A program made the position numbers and the translations under genes. From Agaricus subrufescens (lineage: Eukaryota > Basidiomycota > Agaricomycetes > Agaricales > Agaricaceae), in assembly GCA_029945375.1 (NCBI GenBank), contig CM057058.1, positions 1,798,001-1,862,000 of the forward strand: DNA of 64,000 nucleotides. Reading direction: 5' to 3'. How positions within the stretch are numbered: the first letter of the stretch is position 1; each line of letters begins with the position of its first letter. Shown here in pieces: positions 1-11,300 of this stretch. Below the pieces are notes generated by a model. That model saw only the letters and a program-made list of their open reading frames with translations. It was not told the origin of the DNA and did no database searches.

Positions 1-758
1 TCTCAAATTCAATACTGTCGACTGTCAATAGACTTAACATCATGGCCACACACCGATAATATCTACGCGACCCGGCGGGCCTAAAGAAGGTTTCTCAAAT
101 CATTATGATCGGCATCTGATAAAACTCTGGTGGCAACCTCAGTGCCACAGTTGTAAACGATCACACCTTATCTTTGTTTCCAAAGTCAACTTCGTGACAG
201 GCCTTGAGGTCACTGAGTCGGAGGATCCGCGAAAGGGAGTGCGTTTTCTCTAATTTTATCCGTGCAAGAAACCCCTTCGATGGCACCAGTTATTGTCGGA
301 TCTTGGCGCCACTGACCTGCTACGCATCGAAGGTCCCAAAGCCTTGCATGCCCCATTAGGTGGGTGACGAACAATTTCTATCGGTTCCATTCAACAACTT
401 CTGTCATCTCACGTCCATATTTATGGATAAGTCACGCGAGGTATCTCGGTGTACCTTCTTGATGCAAACAAGAAAAGAACTCGGGAGAAGACGATTCAAC
501 TTATGTTATGAATAAACAAGCAATGGGCTGGTGAGACCCTCTATCGACAAACCGAACTACGTATGTTTACACCATGCTCGTACGTATAAGTACGCCTGTC
601 CCTACCTGTACTAATACACCTATCCTAATGACGACAACGTGACGACTATTTAAACACACCCAAATTACACCTTGAACATTCGTACAAACATAGTGTTCAT
701 AGCGTTCATTGACTCGTAATCTCATGCAAACATCAAAGTAAAAAGCGTTTTCCGAAAT
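1..758. other. Intergenic, no gene seen
   Basis: No reading frame with coding character, RNA gene or repeat was recognised in this left edge of the window. It lies 3' of the minus-strand gene ending at 759 and may hold its terminator region. Confidence 0.5.
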
Positions 759-2279
759 CTATGACCGCTGGGTTCTCCGTTTGGATCGTCTCAATCCCTC
801 CTCACCACTATTTGAGAAACTGCTAGTCCTTGCCCTCTTCGCCGTTCGACCCGTCGAGATCACATTGGCACTTGCTTTATGCGAGGATATAGCAGAAACG
901 GGAGTGGGTGGACTAACTACTTTGTTTGGTGATCTCTGTGGGTGGGAACGTCGGGATGATCGGGCGGATGGCAGAGGATGGGAGGATTCCGCTCGTCGTT
1001 TAGTGTTCCGAAGATGGTATCTTGAAGGAGCAGCTGAAGAACTAGGTGGAGACTCCAATAGGGATGACCTTTGGCGGGAATGTTCGGCGAGCAAAGCTGG
1101 AACGAGGGAAGAGTGTGACACTGATGGGGAGGGTCCCTTTGCCTCAACGCGTTTGCGTCCGGCAGAAGCAGTGTTACCTAGAGTCGTGGACGCGGGACCT
1201 ATCACATTTGAGGAATGTGATAGATTGGGCGCTCTAGTTCCACTGCTTTGTGGTCGCAAATTGGTATCAGCCAACCCCATCTGGAAATATGACATTGAGT
1301 CGGGATTTTGTGAGTCAGCTCTTGACGTTTCGAGTTGTGGCGGTGGAACGGAACTTTGATCGCCCATTGTCTTCGTTGATGGCCACTGGAGGGAGCCGTT
1401 CGGCGTGGCCACGGGTGTGTCAACCCATGTCCCTGCTTGTCGAGCAGGGGGAGATTGTGGTTGAGAGGTAGAGAACGATGTGTTGGTGATGTCGTATGGT
1501 AACGTTAGGTGTGGCTGCGGCTGAGATTGCGATTGTGATCCGAGATCAAGCAACGCGTCCGTTCTTTTAATTTTAGGAAACGAACGACGTGGGGGAGGCA
1601 GCAAGTCGCTCTCCAACACAGGTTCAGTTGGCGTCCTTTCAATCTTGCGCGTTGATTGCAAAGTATACACTTTCTTTTTGCGTTCTTCTTCAAGGATGTA
1701 GTGGGGATCGTTTGGGTCATTCACATTTTTAGGAAAAGAAGGTTGGATTTGACGAGGTTGGAGATAGACAGTGGGGACTGGAGGCAGAGTGCTCTCATAG
1801 GCAAAATCACGGACTTTGACGCCTAGTTGTTTCAACATGGCGACGGTGGGTTGTTCGGACTGCCTCAGTCTTCTCCGTAGTACTGGAATGCCAGAGCCAT
1901 TCACCGGCCTGGCTGTTGAAGTTGATGAACTTGGATCTTGGCTAGCTTGTTCGGCGGGTGAAGAGTCTGACGAGGTTGACTTTGGGGAAAGAAAGCGCAT
2001 TGAGGATCGACTTGAGGGTGAACAGGTCTGATTAGACATCATATGCCGACTCACAGGCATCTGCTGGCTTGCAGCGAACTCATTCAGGGCTTTCACGAGG
2101 ACATGGGCATCTTGGTGGGCTTGGAGCAGAGACTTGGGCTTATGTTGCGGGGACGGCTGGGACAGCTCAGTCATGTTGGCTCTCACTGGTGGGGGTTCTG
2201 GGGAAAGAGCGGGGCTGGCCACTGTTGCGATATAAGCGGGGCGTTTAAGTCCAGGCGGCGGCCCAGCGTCTGCAACCAT
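759..2279 (-). CDS. Unknown low-complexity, probably nuclear protein
   Basis: This is one long uninterrupted frame of about 500 codons that I could not assign to a family. It is rich in Ser, Pro, Gln and Arg, with short runs such as SQSQSQPQP. The C-terminus is strongly basic (ends RRSKRRTQRS) and looks like a nuclear localisation or nucleic-acid-binding tail. A denser central part around LKQLGVKVRDFAYES and ILEEERKKKVYTLQ may be the only folded or coiled segment. The open frame continues upstream of 2279 to a GTG, which is not a plausible fungal start. ATG at 2279 is chosen, and ATG at 2174 (MTELSQPS) is an equally good alternative. The gene is divergent to the PP2C gene, whose candidate starts lie at 2305 and 2362, so the 5' ends nearly touch. 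The function is not inferred. Confidence 0.6.
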   Translation of the reverse strand: MVADAGPPPGLKRPAYIATVASPALSPEPPPVRANMTELSQPSPQHKPKSLLQAHQDAHVLVKALNEFAASQQMPVSRHMMSNQTCSPSSRSSMRFLSPKSTSSDSSPAEQASQDPSSSTSTARPVNGSGIPVLRRRLRQSEQPTVAMLKQLGVKVRDFAYESTLPPVPTVYLQPRQIQPSFPKNVNDPNDPHYILEEERKKKVYTLQSTRKIERTPTEPVLESDLLPPPRRSFPKIKRTDALLDLGSQSQSQPQPHLTLPYDITNTSFSTSQPQSPPARQAGTWVDTPVATPNGSLQWPSTKTMGDQSSVPPPQLETSRADSQNPDSMSYFQMGLADTNLRPQSSGTRAPNLSHSSNVIGPASTTLGNTASAGRKRVEAKGPSPSVSHSSLVPALLAEHSRQRSSLLESPPSSSAAPSRYHLRNTKRRAESSHPLPSARSSRRSHPQRSPNKVVSPPTPVSAISSHKASANVISTGRTAKRARTSSFSNSGEEGLRRSKRRTQRS

Positions 2280-2361
2280 CTCCCGCGCAAACAGCCGCAA
2301 ACACATGGCACGTGGTCCAGGCCACCGTCTTGCCTTTTTGGGCCACGCATTGTCTGCCCCC

Positions 2362-4125
2362 ATGTTGCGTCGCGCATGGAAGCCCGTCGCCGCCACCGTT
2401 GCCCTCGGCGTCCCCGCGTACTACGCCTACCGCGCATACTCGCGTCCCGCCACGTTTGACCTCCCCATTCGCTCCAAGGGCGCCGACGGCAAGCCAGAAA
2501 TGACCTTCCGCCGCATCGAGCTCCTGCCACTCAAAACTCTCGAGGACCGCATCCATCAAAATGCCTCGGCTGCATCCCATACCAGCCCGGAGGGAATCAA
2601 GTGGAATCATTCCACCGCATTTCTAGCCTCCAATGATCCGATCGAAGATGCCAATGCTACCCAAGTTGTGCATAGAGATGACTCCGACCCATCAGCCCCA
2701 GGCGATTATCTCTTTTTTGCAGTCATGGACGGGCATAGCGGCACCCACACGTCACAACTTCTTTCAAAAGTCCTTATTAAGGCTGTTGCCCTTGAGCTCT
2801 CTTCGCTGTCTAGCCCCTCGTCTGCCGCTGGCTCCTCATCGAGCGTCCTCAAGAGTGCGAAGAATCTTCTCTGGGGTTCATCAAAAAGCTCCACCTCTTC
2901 TCCACCCTCTACTCCGTCACATCAAGGCCCCGCGGATGCAGACCCTGAACGTGTTTCGAATGCCATTGCAGAAGCCTTTACACGCCTGGACCACGAGCTC
3001 ACAAGTGCACCTCTCCGCATTCTTGCGAACAACTTGGACGAAGAATCTAAAAAAAACAAAATAGTCCCGGACTTGAGTCAACACCCGCTCGCGCTCACTT
3101 CTATGCTGCCTGCCCTTTCTGGTAGTTGTGCCATCATGGCTGTCTTTGACACTGCGCATCGCGACTTGTATGTTGCATGTACCGGCGACAGCCGAGCCGT
3201 TGCCGGTGTTTGGGAGCCTACTACGGATGGCAAAGGACAATGGAGAATCGAAGTATTATCAGAAGATCAGACGGGCCGAAACCCCAATGAAGCCCAACGG
3301 TAAGCTCTTGTCACCTTTAATCCGCTGCATGTCCATTGATTCACACCTCGCAGAATGCGTTCTGAACATCCACCCGAAGAATCTGATGATGTCATTCGCA
3401 ATGGACGTGTACTGGGCGGTCTTGAACCCACTCGCGCATTCGGTGACTCTCGCTACAAGTGGCCGCGGCCGATCCAAGAAACGTAAGTCTTAACCGAATA
3501 AATATATTCTCTTCTAGACTAATGACTTTGTAGTCTTAATGAAGCATTCCTGAAGGGTAACGGCAGGCCTATTCGTCCACCACCTACACTGTTCAAGACC
3601 CCACCATACGTAACCGCTCGCCCCGTTGTCACCCACCGCAAACTCACCTTCCCTTCCTCAAATTCTATGCCTACTCCATCATCAGAAGGAGCTCAGAAAC
3701 CTATTCGCTTCCTCGTTTTGGCAACAGATGGTCTTTGGGATGAACTCTCTAACGCCGAAGTAGTCTCCCTCGTAGCAGGTCACTTCCAAGGTCTAAAAGG
3801 CAGTGTCCGAAAATCCGATCTTCCCTCTCTTGTCCACACAACAATAGGCGAAGCTTCTGGTATCGACGGAAAATCGGTTGCGAGGCAAGAGTCCAAGGAG
3901 CGGGCTGCGCAGACCGGAAGCTGGGCATTCAAGGATGAAAATTTGAGTGCTCATCTGATCAGAAACGCGTTTGGCGGCGCCGATGAAGTTCATATGAGGA
4001 GGTTGTTGAGCATACCGGCACCATTATCAAGGCGGTCCAGGGATGATGTCACCGTCACTGTTGTTTGGTGGCAAGAGGGCGACAACAAGGATGTCAATAT
4101 CGAAAATGTAAAGGCTAAACTTTGA
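2362..4125 (+). CDS. PTC5: Mitochondrial PP2C-type protein phosphatase (Ptc5/PDP-like)
   Basis: A metal-dependent Ser/Thr phosphatase of the PP2C fold. The nearest known relatives are the mitochondrial phosphatases that dephosphorylate the E1 subunit of pyruvate dehydrogenase. Three exons join at 3299/3354 and 3482/3534 with GTAAG donors, giving about 552 residues. The N-terminus (MLRRAWKPVAATVALGVPAY) is a basic stretch plus a hydrophobic segment, fitting import into mitochondria with a membrane anchor. PP2C motifs follow in order: FAVMDGHSGTHTS (metal-binding DGH), ACTGDSRAVAGVW, LGGLEPTRAFGDSRYKW across the first junction, LATDGLWDELS, and a C-terminal SRDDVTVTVV. A Ser/Thr-rich insert lies between the DGH motif and the next core strand. 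An upstream in-frame ATG at 2305 would add 19 residues. The Ptc5 assignment rests on family resemblance; the PP2C fold is certain. Confidence 0.9.
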
Positions 4126-4293
4126 AGCAAAAAAACTGGTTTAATTACACGGGTTGCGAGGATTATATATAGGGCGTATTGTTATCACGTATACACACAC
4201 TGCATACACACACTTGTCCATTTGCTATAGACCACTTTACTACTAAGAGCATCAAAAGAGTCAGTTGTGCAAAACCTGATACCTCCATTGGAA

Positions 4294-6719
4294 TTAGATT
4301 CCTCTAGCCTTCGGTCTTCTCCATTGATTCCTCTTTCCATATGTATTCATTCTACCGCCATTATTGCTGGACCCAGTCTGAATATAAGGATTTATGACTC
4401 CCCGACTGCGCTTCTTCCCAGGTGAACCTATCGACGCGCGATGTTTCTGGCGGTTATGATCCTGATATCGCTGAGAGCCTTTGTCGGGACTAGGCTCATC
4501 CTCGTCATCAGACGATCGAGACTTGGACAGACCCAACGACGCCCTCCCATTGACGTGAGGAGTAGAACCTTTCTTGCCCGAAGGCTGGGTAGGACCATAA
4601 AAGTTGTTCGCAGATATCGGTGATGAAGCCTGTTTTCCGCTAAACTGCGATACCGGAGACGATGGTGGTTTGGGTCCCTGATCCTCACCCTTATCACTAC
4701 CAGCTTCTCCGTCATCATCGCTCTCTACCAGAACCCTCGCTTTGGTTACCCGTTTGGATTTCCCATTCATCACCACATTCTCATCTCTATCACTGCCCTC
4801 ATCACTCGAGTCATACGTCTCAAGCAACGCTAGAGCACTTCTCGCCTTGGCTACATTGGATGCCTTAGCAGCCTCGATCTTCCGCTTGACCTTTTCCGCC
4901 TGCGGATCAGTCTTCTTTTCTTCCTTCACATCCTCTGCACCGGTAAAATTGTGAATCGTTTTGACTTTTTTGGTGGGAGAACCAGATGATCGTTCCATGG
5001 GCGAGGGTAGCAATGGCCCAATGAACTTGACAGGCGGTGAACCGACCTTTTCACCTAGATCCTCTTCCTCAGCTGTATTAGCAACATCCTCGTCTCTTTC
5101 CCTCCTCTTCTTCATCCCAGCCAACAATCCTCCCCCTTCCTTTTCCTTCTCCTTGTGTACACCATTGACCTCATTGCCCTTGATCACGGCCTGTAACCCC
5201 TGCCCCTTATCCCGGATGTAAAACAGGATATATGCCGTTTTCTTGTTCACAGGCGGCCCACTTATCGGGCTGACCATTTCATCGTTCATCTCGTACCATC
5301 TCCCAGACCGACTTTTGACAAATGCGAAATAATGTCCCGAGTTCGGACCACCACCAGCATGACATATCACACCGTATAGTGAATATGTAAAGCCATACTG
5401 GCCTTTGGACATGTATGGTTGGAGATTGAGATGATCGTCATATATGACATGATGCGCAATCTTGCGACCGAGTGGAGAAAAGCGTTTAAGGTGGACGGTT
5501 AAAACTGAAGGAGCTTCATGGATCGTGAACCTTTTTTCAGCATTAACATGTTTTTTACATCTTTTGAATCTTTGATCAGATCTTTCTGAAATCGTAGGGA
5601 GACGAAGGAGAATCAACACACTTTTCGCACTTGTACTTGTCAGCCCCTTTGAGAAAGTCGGGCGAGATAAAACTTCTAAGGGCATCCTTTAGCGAGTCGG
5701 CTCTCATGATGTCGAGACTAAGGTCGAGGATCCGATCGAACGTATCACTGTTGTGGCCACAGTTGTGACAACTAACACGCGACCGAAGTCGACCACCGAA
5801 AATTTTGTGTACCCAGGTCAGTTCTCCCAGTTTTGCCTCTACTTTTCTGGAACACGAGTCAGAAACGCGCCTCAACCTCATTAAGCGATTGACTCACGGG
5901 GGAACGCCAGCTAGACACGACTTTTGCATGGCATCGATGGCATAACGAAGAAACTCATGCGAATCTTCCTGACGACCTCTTCGCATGTGCTTGGCGATTG
6001 CTACGAATGGGGCACTCAGTAGATGAAACGATTCGATAGCAGCTAAACATACTTTGCAGTCGACTTGAGACGGGGCTGGGCGAGAATGGCGATGATGACT
6101 TGTAGGCTTGCACGGTGACCTGTCGGAAAGCGCATATCATGCAAAATTTGTCTCCCGCCCTACCTATCAACGATCATTACGGTTAGCGTGTGTGATACAG
6201 TCAGGAAAGGCTTACATTTATCCTTGATATGAGAAAAGACCTGCCGCAGTAGGGGTGGTGTGTGTAACAAGCACTGGAGGGCACTGTTCAGAAAACAAGT
6301 GTTCCCGGTGTTGTAGAGGCCACAGGCACGGTCACAGGACTCTGGCCAGGAGAGATCGACTGCAGGCGACTGCGAAGCAGCAGCCTTTTTAGTGCTGGGT
6401 GTGACGGGGGATGCAGGAGGAAGCGGAGCTGGGTCGGTTTTCTGGAAGATGTTACTATAATGAGCCTCGGTCTCTCTGTTTGTGTGTAACGTACCTCCCG
6501 GGCGAGTTTGGGAGAGGCATTGATGGGCTGATACTTTCCCTCGGGGACAGCGAGGGCGCCTGAAGACGAGCCCTCGACAAACTCGATAGGCGGCGGGAGG
6601 AGGCTGTTGAACGCCTCGACATCCCTTGCAGGACGGAACGAGAGTGCATCATCCTGGGTGGACGAGGAGACCCCGGGAGAGAAAGGCGCGGGGGGGAGGA
6701 GCGGGGACGCAAGCATCAT
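4294..6719 (-). CDS. Ubiquitin-specific protease, USP36/Ubp16-like (peptidase C19)
   Basis: A cysteine deubiquitinase that removes ubiquitin from substrates. Six exons can be joined on the minus strand to about 740 residues. The Cys box GLYNTGNTCFLNSALQCLL is formed at about 6345-6250. The next exons carry FCMICAF, then GRQEDSHEFLRYAID, then the zinc-binding CHNCGH and CEKCKKHV pairs, the latter created by splicing. The His box NSGHYFAFVKS...WYEMND lies near 5300. All catalytic positions are present. The last 300 or so residues are acidic and basic low complexity (DEEDE, KKRSRG), probably nuclear. Motif order and the HEFLRYAIDAMQK context resemble the USP36/USP42 group, which acts in the nucleolus on histone and ribosome-biogenesis targets; that role is inferred from family only. 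The gene converges with the PP2C gene, with 168 nt between stops. Confidence 0.9.
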
Positions 6720-6890
6720 CGTGGCAGCCGGTCGCTGGGGTGCGCGGACCGGGCGTAGTAGGTTGCGCAGCGAGCGAGAGCAGAGCCGGGTCTGGCGTAT
6801 GTTGGCAGTGTGGAAAAGTAGTCAACCTGATCAATTTCGTATAATCCAATCATATTACATCTATGGTACATAGAATACATTTCGTTTAAC

Positions 6891-8348
6891 TTAAACACCA
6901 TACGGCAGTCCCTGCTGCTCAGATACAAATGAATACAAGGGCGGTACAACAAATTCCTCCCCAAAGAACGAATAATCATACGAGTTGACCTTTGACGGGT
7001 CAACATACACGGGCGACAGCTTTACGTCTGCGGGTGTAAGAGGACCGGGGCTGGAAGACACCGACCTCACTTCGAAACCTCTATCTGGCATCATCGGGTA
7101 CTCTGTTGGCCCACTATACACCGGCAATCCGTATCTCAGGTTATGTCTATCAACCATCTGCTGCGGTCGCTGATACACAGCAGCGGATTGGGTGTACTGG
7201 AGGGCGCGTTGCGGCGCCATGGACGTATGGTTCATATACGACGAACCGAACTGCTCATCGCCATACGCAAATGGATGTGCTGCGTCCATGGTACATGAAT
7301 ATCGGATCCCGACTTCTCAGATACGAATCGACTTACCGACTGTATCTCGCCTCGCTCCACGCTCCCAGCTGACTTTGCTGTCAACTACCTCCATATTTGA
7401 GAGGTCAAAGTCAGCAGCTGGTGAGAATGCTGGCGCTCTCCCTTGTTGGTTATTGCTTGTCGGCGCACATCGAAATTGGCCATACAAGCGGTCATCGATA
7501 TTTTTGGACACAATCCGCGGATCTGGCAAAATTACGCTTCGGCGTGTCCTACCACGTCTGTTCCGTGGTTTTGACATACGAGGACCCTCGAGCCCATCAA
7601 GATATTCTTTGGTCACTATGTGTGCGATCTCTGGATGCTTCTGACGAATATGGCTGGCAAAAGATGAACGGCGAACAATACTGGTTTCGGTAATTAATCA
7701 CAAAATCACCTTTAACAAAAAAGGTTCAATGTCTCACCTCGATGGGCACCAGTGGCATTGAAATGGCTTTCCGAGATGCTTTTCTTTCTCATGCCGAGCA
7801 CAAGAAGATGGATCACCGAAGGCCTTGCCGCAGTATTCACATTTATGTGGTTTCTCGCCAGTGCTATGCCGCGAACACATTGTCAACAAATTACGCGTAC
7901 AAAGCATAAGAAAAAAGGATTCCTTACTGTGTATTACGATGTGTTTTCAGTCCAGAATGCTGAGCAAATCGCATGCCGCACACGTCGCATGCATGGTTCC
8001 TTGAAGAATTTACAGCCTTCGGTCAGTCTTTTGACCAATTGACGAAAAGATAAACCCACTTTTCTCCAGAATGGATAGATTTATGTCTTTTCAGGTCGCC
8101 ATTCCGGCTAAATGACTTATTGCACAAATCACAAGGATAAACCTAGAAGACAACAAGCCAAATGGTACAGACAGGCTGTATCAGTACGGAACTGTGTATT
8201 AAAGGGACAATTCTTCACTTTTGTATGCATGGAGGTAGAAAGATGGGGGAAGGCGGGGAGAGGATTATTGGAGAGAGGAGAATAGTTCGAGCGGGAGGAG
8301 CTTTACCAGGCAGGTAAGATATATGGTAAGATATTTCGGCATGGACAT
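6891..8348 (-). CDS. C2H2 zinc-finger protein (four fingers), putative transcription factor
   Basis: No single long frame covers this gene, but splicing of at least five exons gives consecutive classical fingers. The first is CDLC..HKSIH near 8145-8060. The second is [17 protein letters not shown] near 7990-7935. The third is [17 protein letters not shown] near 7840-7780, and the fourth is [13 protein letters not shown], split between 7745 and 7640. HSGEK- and HTGEKP-type linkers join the first three and appear exactly when the introns are removed, which supports the model. A non-finger C-terminal half of about 190 residues follows, joined by a 57-nt intron with GTAAGT donor and GCAG acceptor, and ends at 6891. 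It is Pro, Tyr and Ser rich, resembling an activation domain. The start at 8348 (MSMPKYL) is a guess: it joins in phase through a GTAAAG donor, and no other ATG fitted better. DNA targets are unknown. Confidence 0.75.
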
Positions 8349-11300
8349 TCCAAACTAGGCGACGTTATATCAAGATACCAAGTATGGTGAGCGAGTGAGT
8401 ACTCGATCTCTCGATCGTTGCGATCTTAACAACTATAGGAGACTAGCTCTTTTTTGTACTCCGCCAGGCGCCGAACTATACCGGGATGACCGACATCCAA
8501 TTGGTCCATTGCTTGCCCAAAATTGATTCATTCCTCATCGCCACTGGAATGCGTAAGTCGGAGTGTGTCACAAAAGTTATAGTTGGAGAACAACGGAACA
8601 ACAACCAAATCCATGTGAACGCCCGCAACAAAAAGGCGCCTAGCACGGAGGGCGGTATTCATTCTATATACGACAATAAGCGCAAAATATCTCAAGAGAA
8701 TAAGACGTAAACATACATCTGCCACCCACAACAGGCCGACTTCCAAACCCGTACTAGGCTGACCATTTTACCGAATTAGACAATAAGCCCACAGTGACTG
8801 TTTGCGCCTCTGTGATTGTTCTCGCAAACCAAGCAACCCTAGATCACCCTTTTCCGTTTATCCGGCAAGGGAAAATGAATTCGATTTTGTACGGAGAAAT
8901 CCGCAATTCGGAAGCGTGCGGCGCACTTCCTCATAGAGCATGTGCCCCAATCTAGAAGAACAATCAGGGAAAGGGAGGGTACACGAAAATCTAGCCACAA
9001 GTCCTTTGTCAAAACATGCTAGCGAGTTACTTTTGTTTTTCGTCCCCTCCTTGAGTCAGAAGCCACCTAAGAGTAAAGTCTAGATTTTTGTAACCCTCGG
9101 CCCCGCTGAATAATAGCCCGGAACGTACCATCCCCCGACGTTGAAGGTGCCGGCCTATACAGCCCTGTTTTTGATCACCGAGGCGACATGGACACACATT
9201 TCGGGGACCTGCAGGGACTAAGGGCCGAGAAGTTAATTTATTTTGATCGCATCAAAGACTTCCGGATGCACCGCCGGTAAAAAGGCGATGATGAAGCCGC
9301 ATAGGCGTGCTTGTGGTCATACTAATACACAAAAGCATATTGTTAGCGGTACATGAATAATTATCGACTACTCTCTTGGTAAGAACCCCTCTTTGTTTCG
9401 TGGCAATATTTCATACTTACTATATCGATCATTGTGGATCGATGACCTCGAAAATTATAGTCATGCACGATAATTCTTTACCAAGTCACCATAAACAGTG
9501 TATGCTGAAGTGTATATGCTATAATCACGGGTCCCTCTCCGATATTTCACTTGCAAATTAAACCCATTCGGTCGCGTGCTCGCGATCGTTACGTGCTGCG
9601 CAGAAACATTTGAGCCGACAGAAAGACTCATAGGTTGCAATAACTTTGGAACCAAGCTAACATCTGGTTCTACGACGGCAACACTATTTCTGATCCGCTT
9701 CTTCCAGGTCCACAGGACTTGAGCCCACTTTGAGGGTCCATGTTCGAAGCCTGTATGAAGCCCACATGACTATCCCCGTTCCAAAAGCCAGATGGGGTAA
9801 TAAAGTGTACCCATATTTGGAACCCCGAACCGGAGCGTTATCGAAATTCGACCCCAACAAGCTTTTTGTTCTCAGGGAAAAACTCATATCCTCACCCCCC
9901 TAACCCAACGAGCCTATCGTTTTCAATGCCGAGATGAATGTTCACACCTAATATTCGTTCTGGATACATGTACTGGATGACTGCTCTTCTCAATTCGTTC
10001 TAACTTCTCACTATGTCCGTCGATCACACTGGACCAGAATAGATCTACGATGTTGGGTGTATAGATTTTTATTGAATCTAAGTGGGGCTGGAGATCGTGT
10101 GAAGGAGGGTGTGGTTTCCCTTTCACACTTGAAGTTTGTGATTACCCCCCGTTATGAGAGTCCCTTACGGTTTGTCTCTCAATGATTAAATCAATTGATA
10201 CTTCACTCCGGCTATGGAAGACGAAACTCGTATAGCCGCAAGACCCCTAAGTCCTGAATTCTGAGAGTCAGGATTCGTGCCCCTATAGTTCTACTCTATG
10301 GAATACAACATATAGTAGCGACTCATGTGGACAAATTGTATGCAGTTGACCCCACAGGTCATGAGGTAGAAAAAGGACAACACAGACCCATCAAGTTCAA
10401 GAAGTGTCTGCAACAAATGCTAGACGCTGTGGTAAATCCGTGTCCTTCGACCAAGATTGATGCTTGAGTAATCTCCAGCGTGACGGTCATGGTCGATCTA
10501 TGCCGTAGGCCGAGAATTACGGCTCACGATCCATGAGACACCATAACTCCTTCAACCAGCTGATGAAATGCCCAGAAAGAAGTTCCAGTTCCAAATTGCT
10601 TGGCGGGCTGTATGTTAGTGTCTAGAACGGCCTTCCCTTGCTTGAGCTAGAAAGCAAAAAAAAATAAAGCACACCGAAAAGGTAATACTATGTACCCTGG
10701 TTTTCTATCAAGGTTTTTTTCGCATGCGGTATAATCTCTTGCTCTACAAATTCATTCTGTAGCCAATACAGTTCTATGATAGTTGTACTGCTTTTGTAGA
10801 TATTGTTACTTTTTAAAGGAATTGTTGGCGCTTGCGATATAATTTAGAGGGTACGAGGCTTAAACTGGTAGCGAAAGGTAGGTTTTCAATGTAGTCTATG
10901 CATTAGCAGCGAGAATCCTCAAGGGGCAAAGTTCAATTAATGACACTCCCCTTTAAAGCGCCCTTGATTTCCTAATATAGCTACGATCTTAGGCATTTTA
11001 GAAACTGCAAGAAGCAAGATTGGCAGCGTTTTGGAATTTATTTTTTCTTGATTGCTACGATCGAGTTCAATAGTCTTGATAGTAGTAGTGAAATGAAGTT
11101 GGAAATTGAGACCCTTTACTACCCCCCCGCCACCACCACATACTCTCACACTCACACACAAAGCCCGGTGCTTGTATTCCCTCCTTTCTGAGAACACATG
11201 AGAACTGGGACGTGGTAACTGTAAGTGAAAGAGAAATTCTTGAGAGAATTGTTGGTACTAAAGCTAGTAGCCAAGCTTTTAAACAGGGGGGATCTGCGTG

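Noticed and set aside
8528..8746. Minus frame upstream of the zinc-finger gene as its first exon
   Set aside because: Its hydrophobic composition does not fit, and no donor joins it in phase to the first finger.
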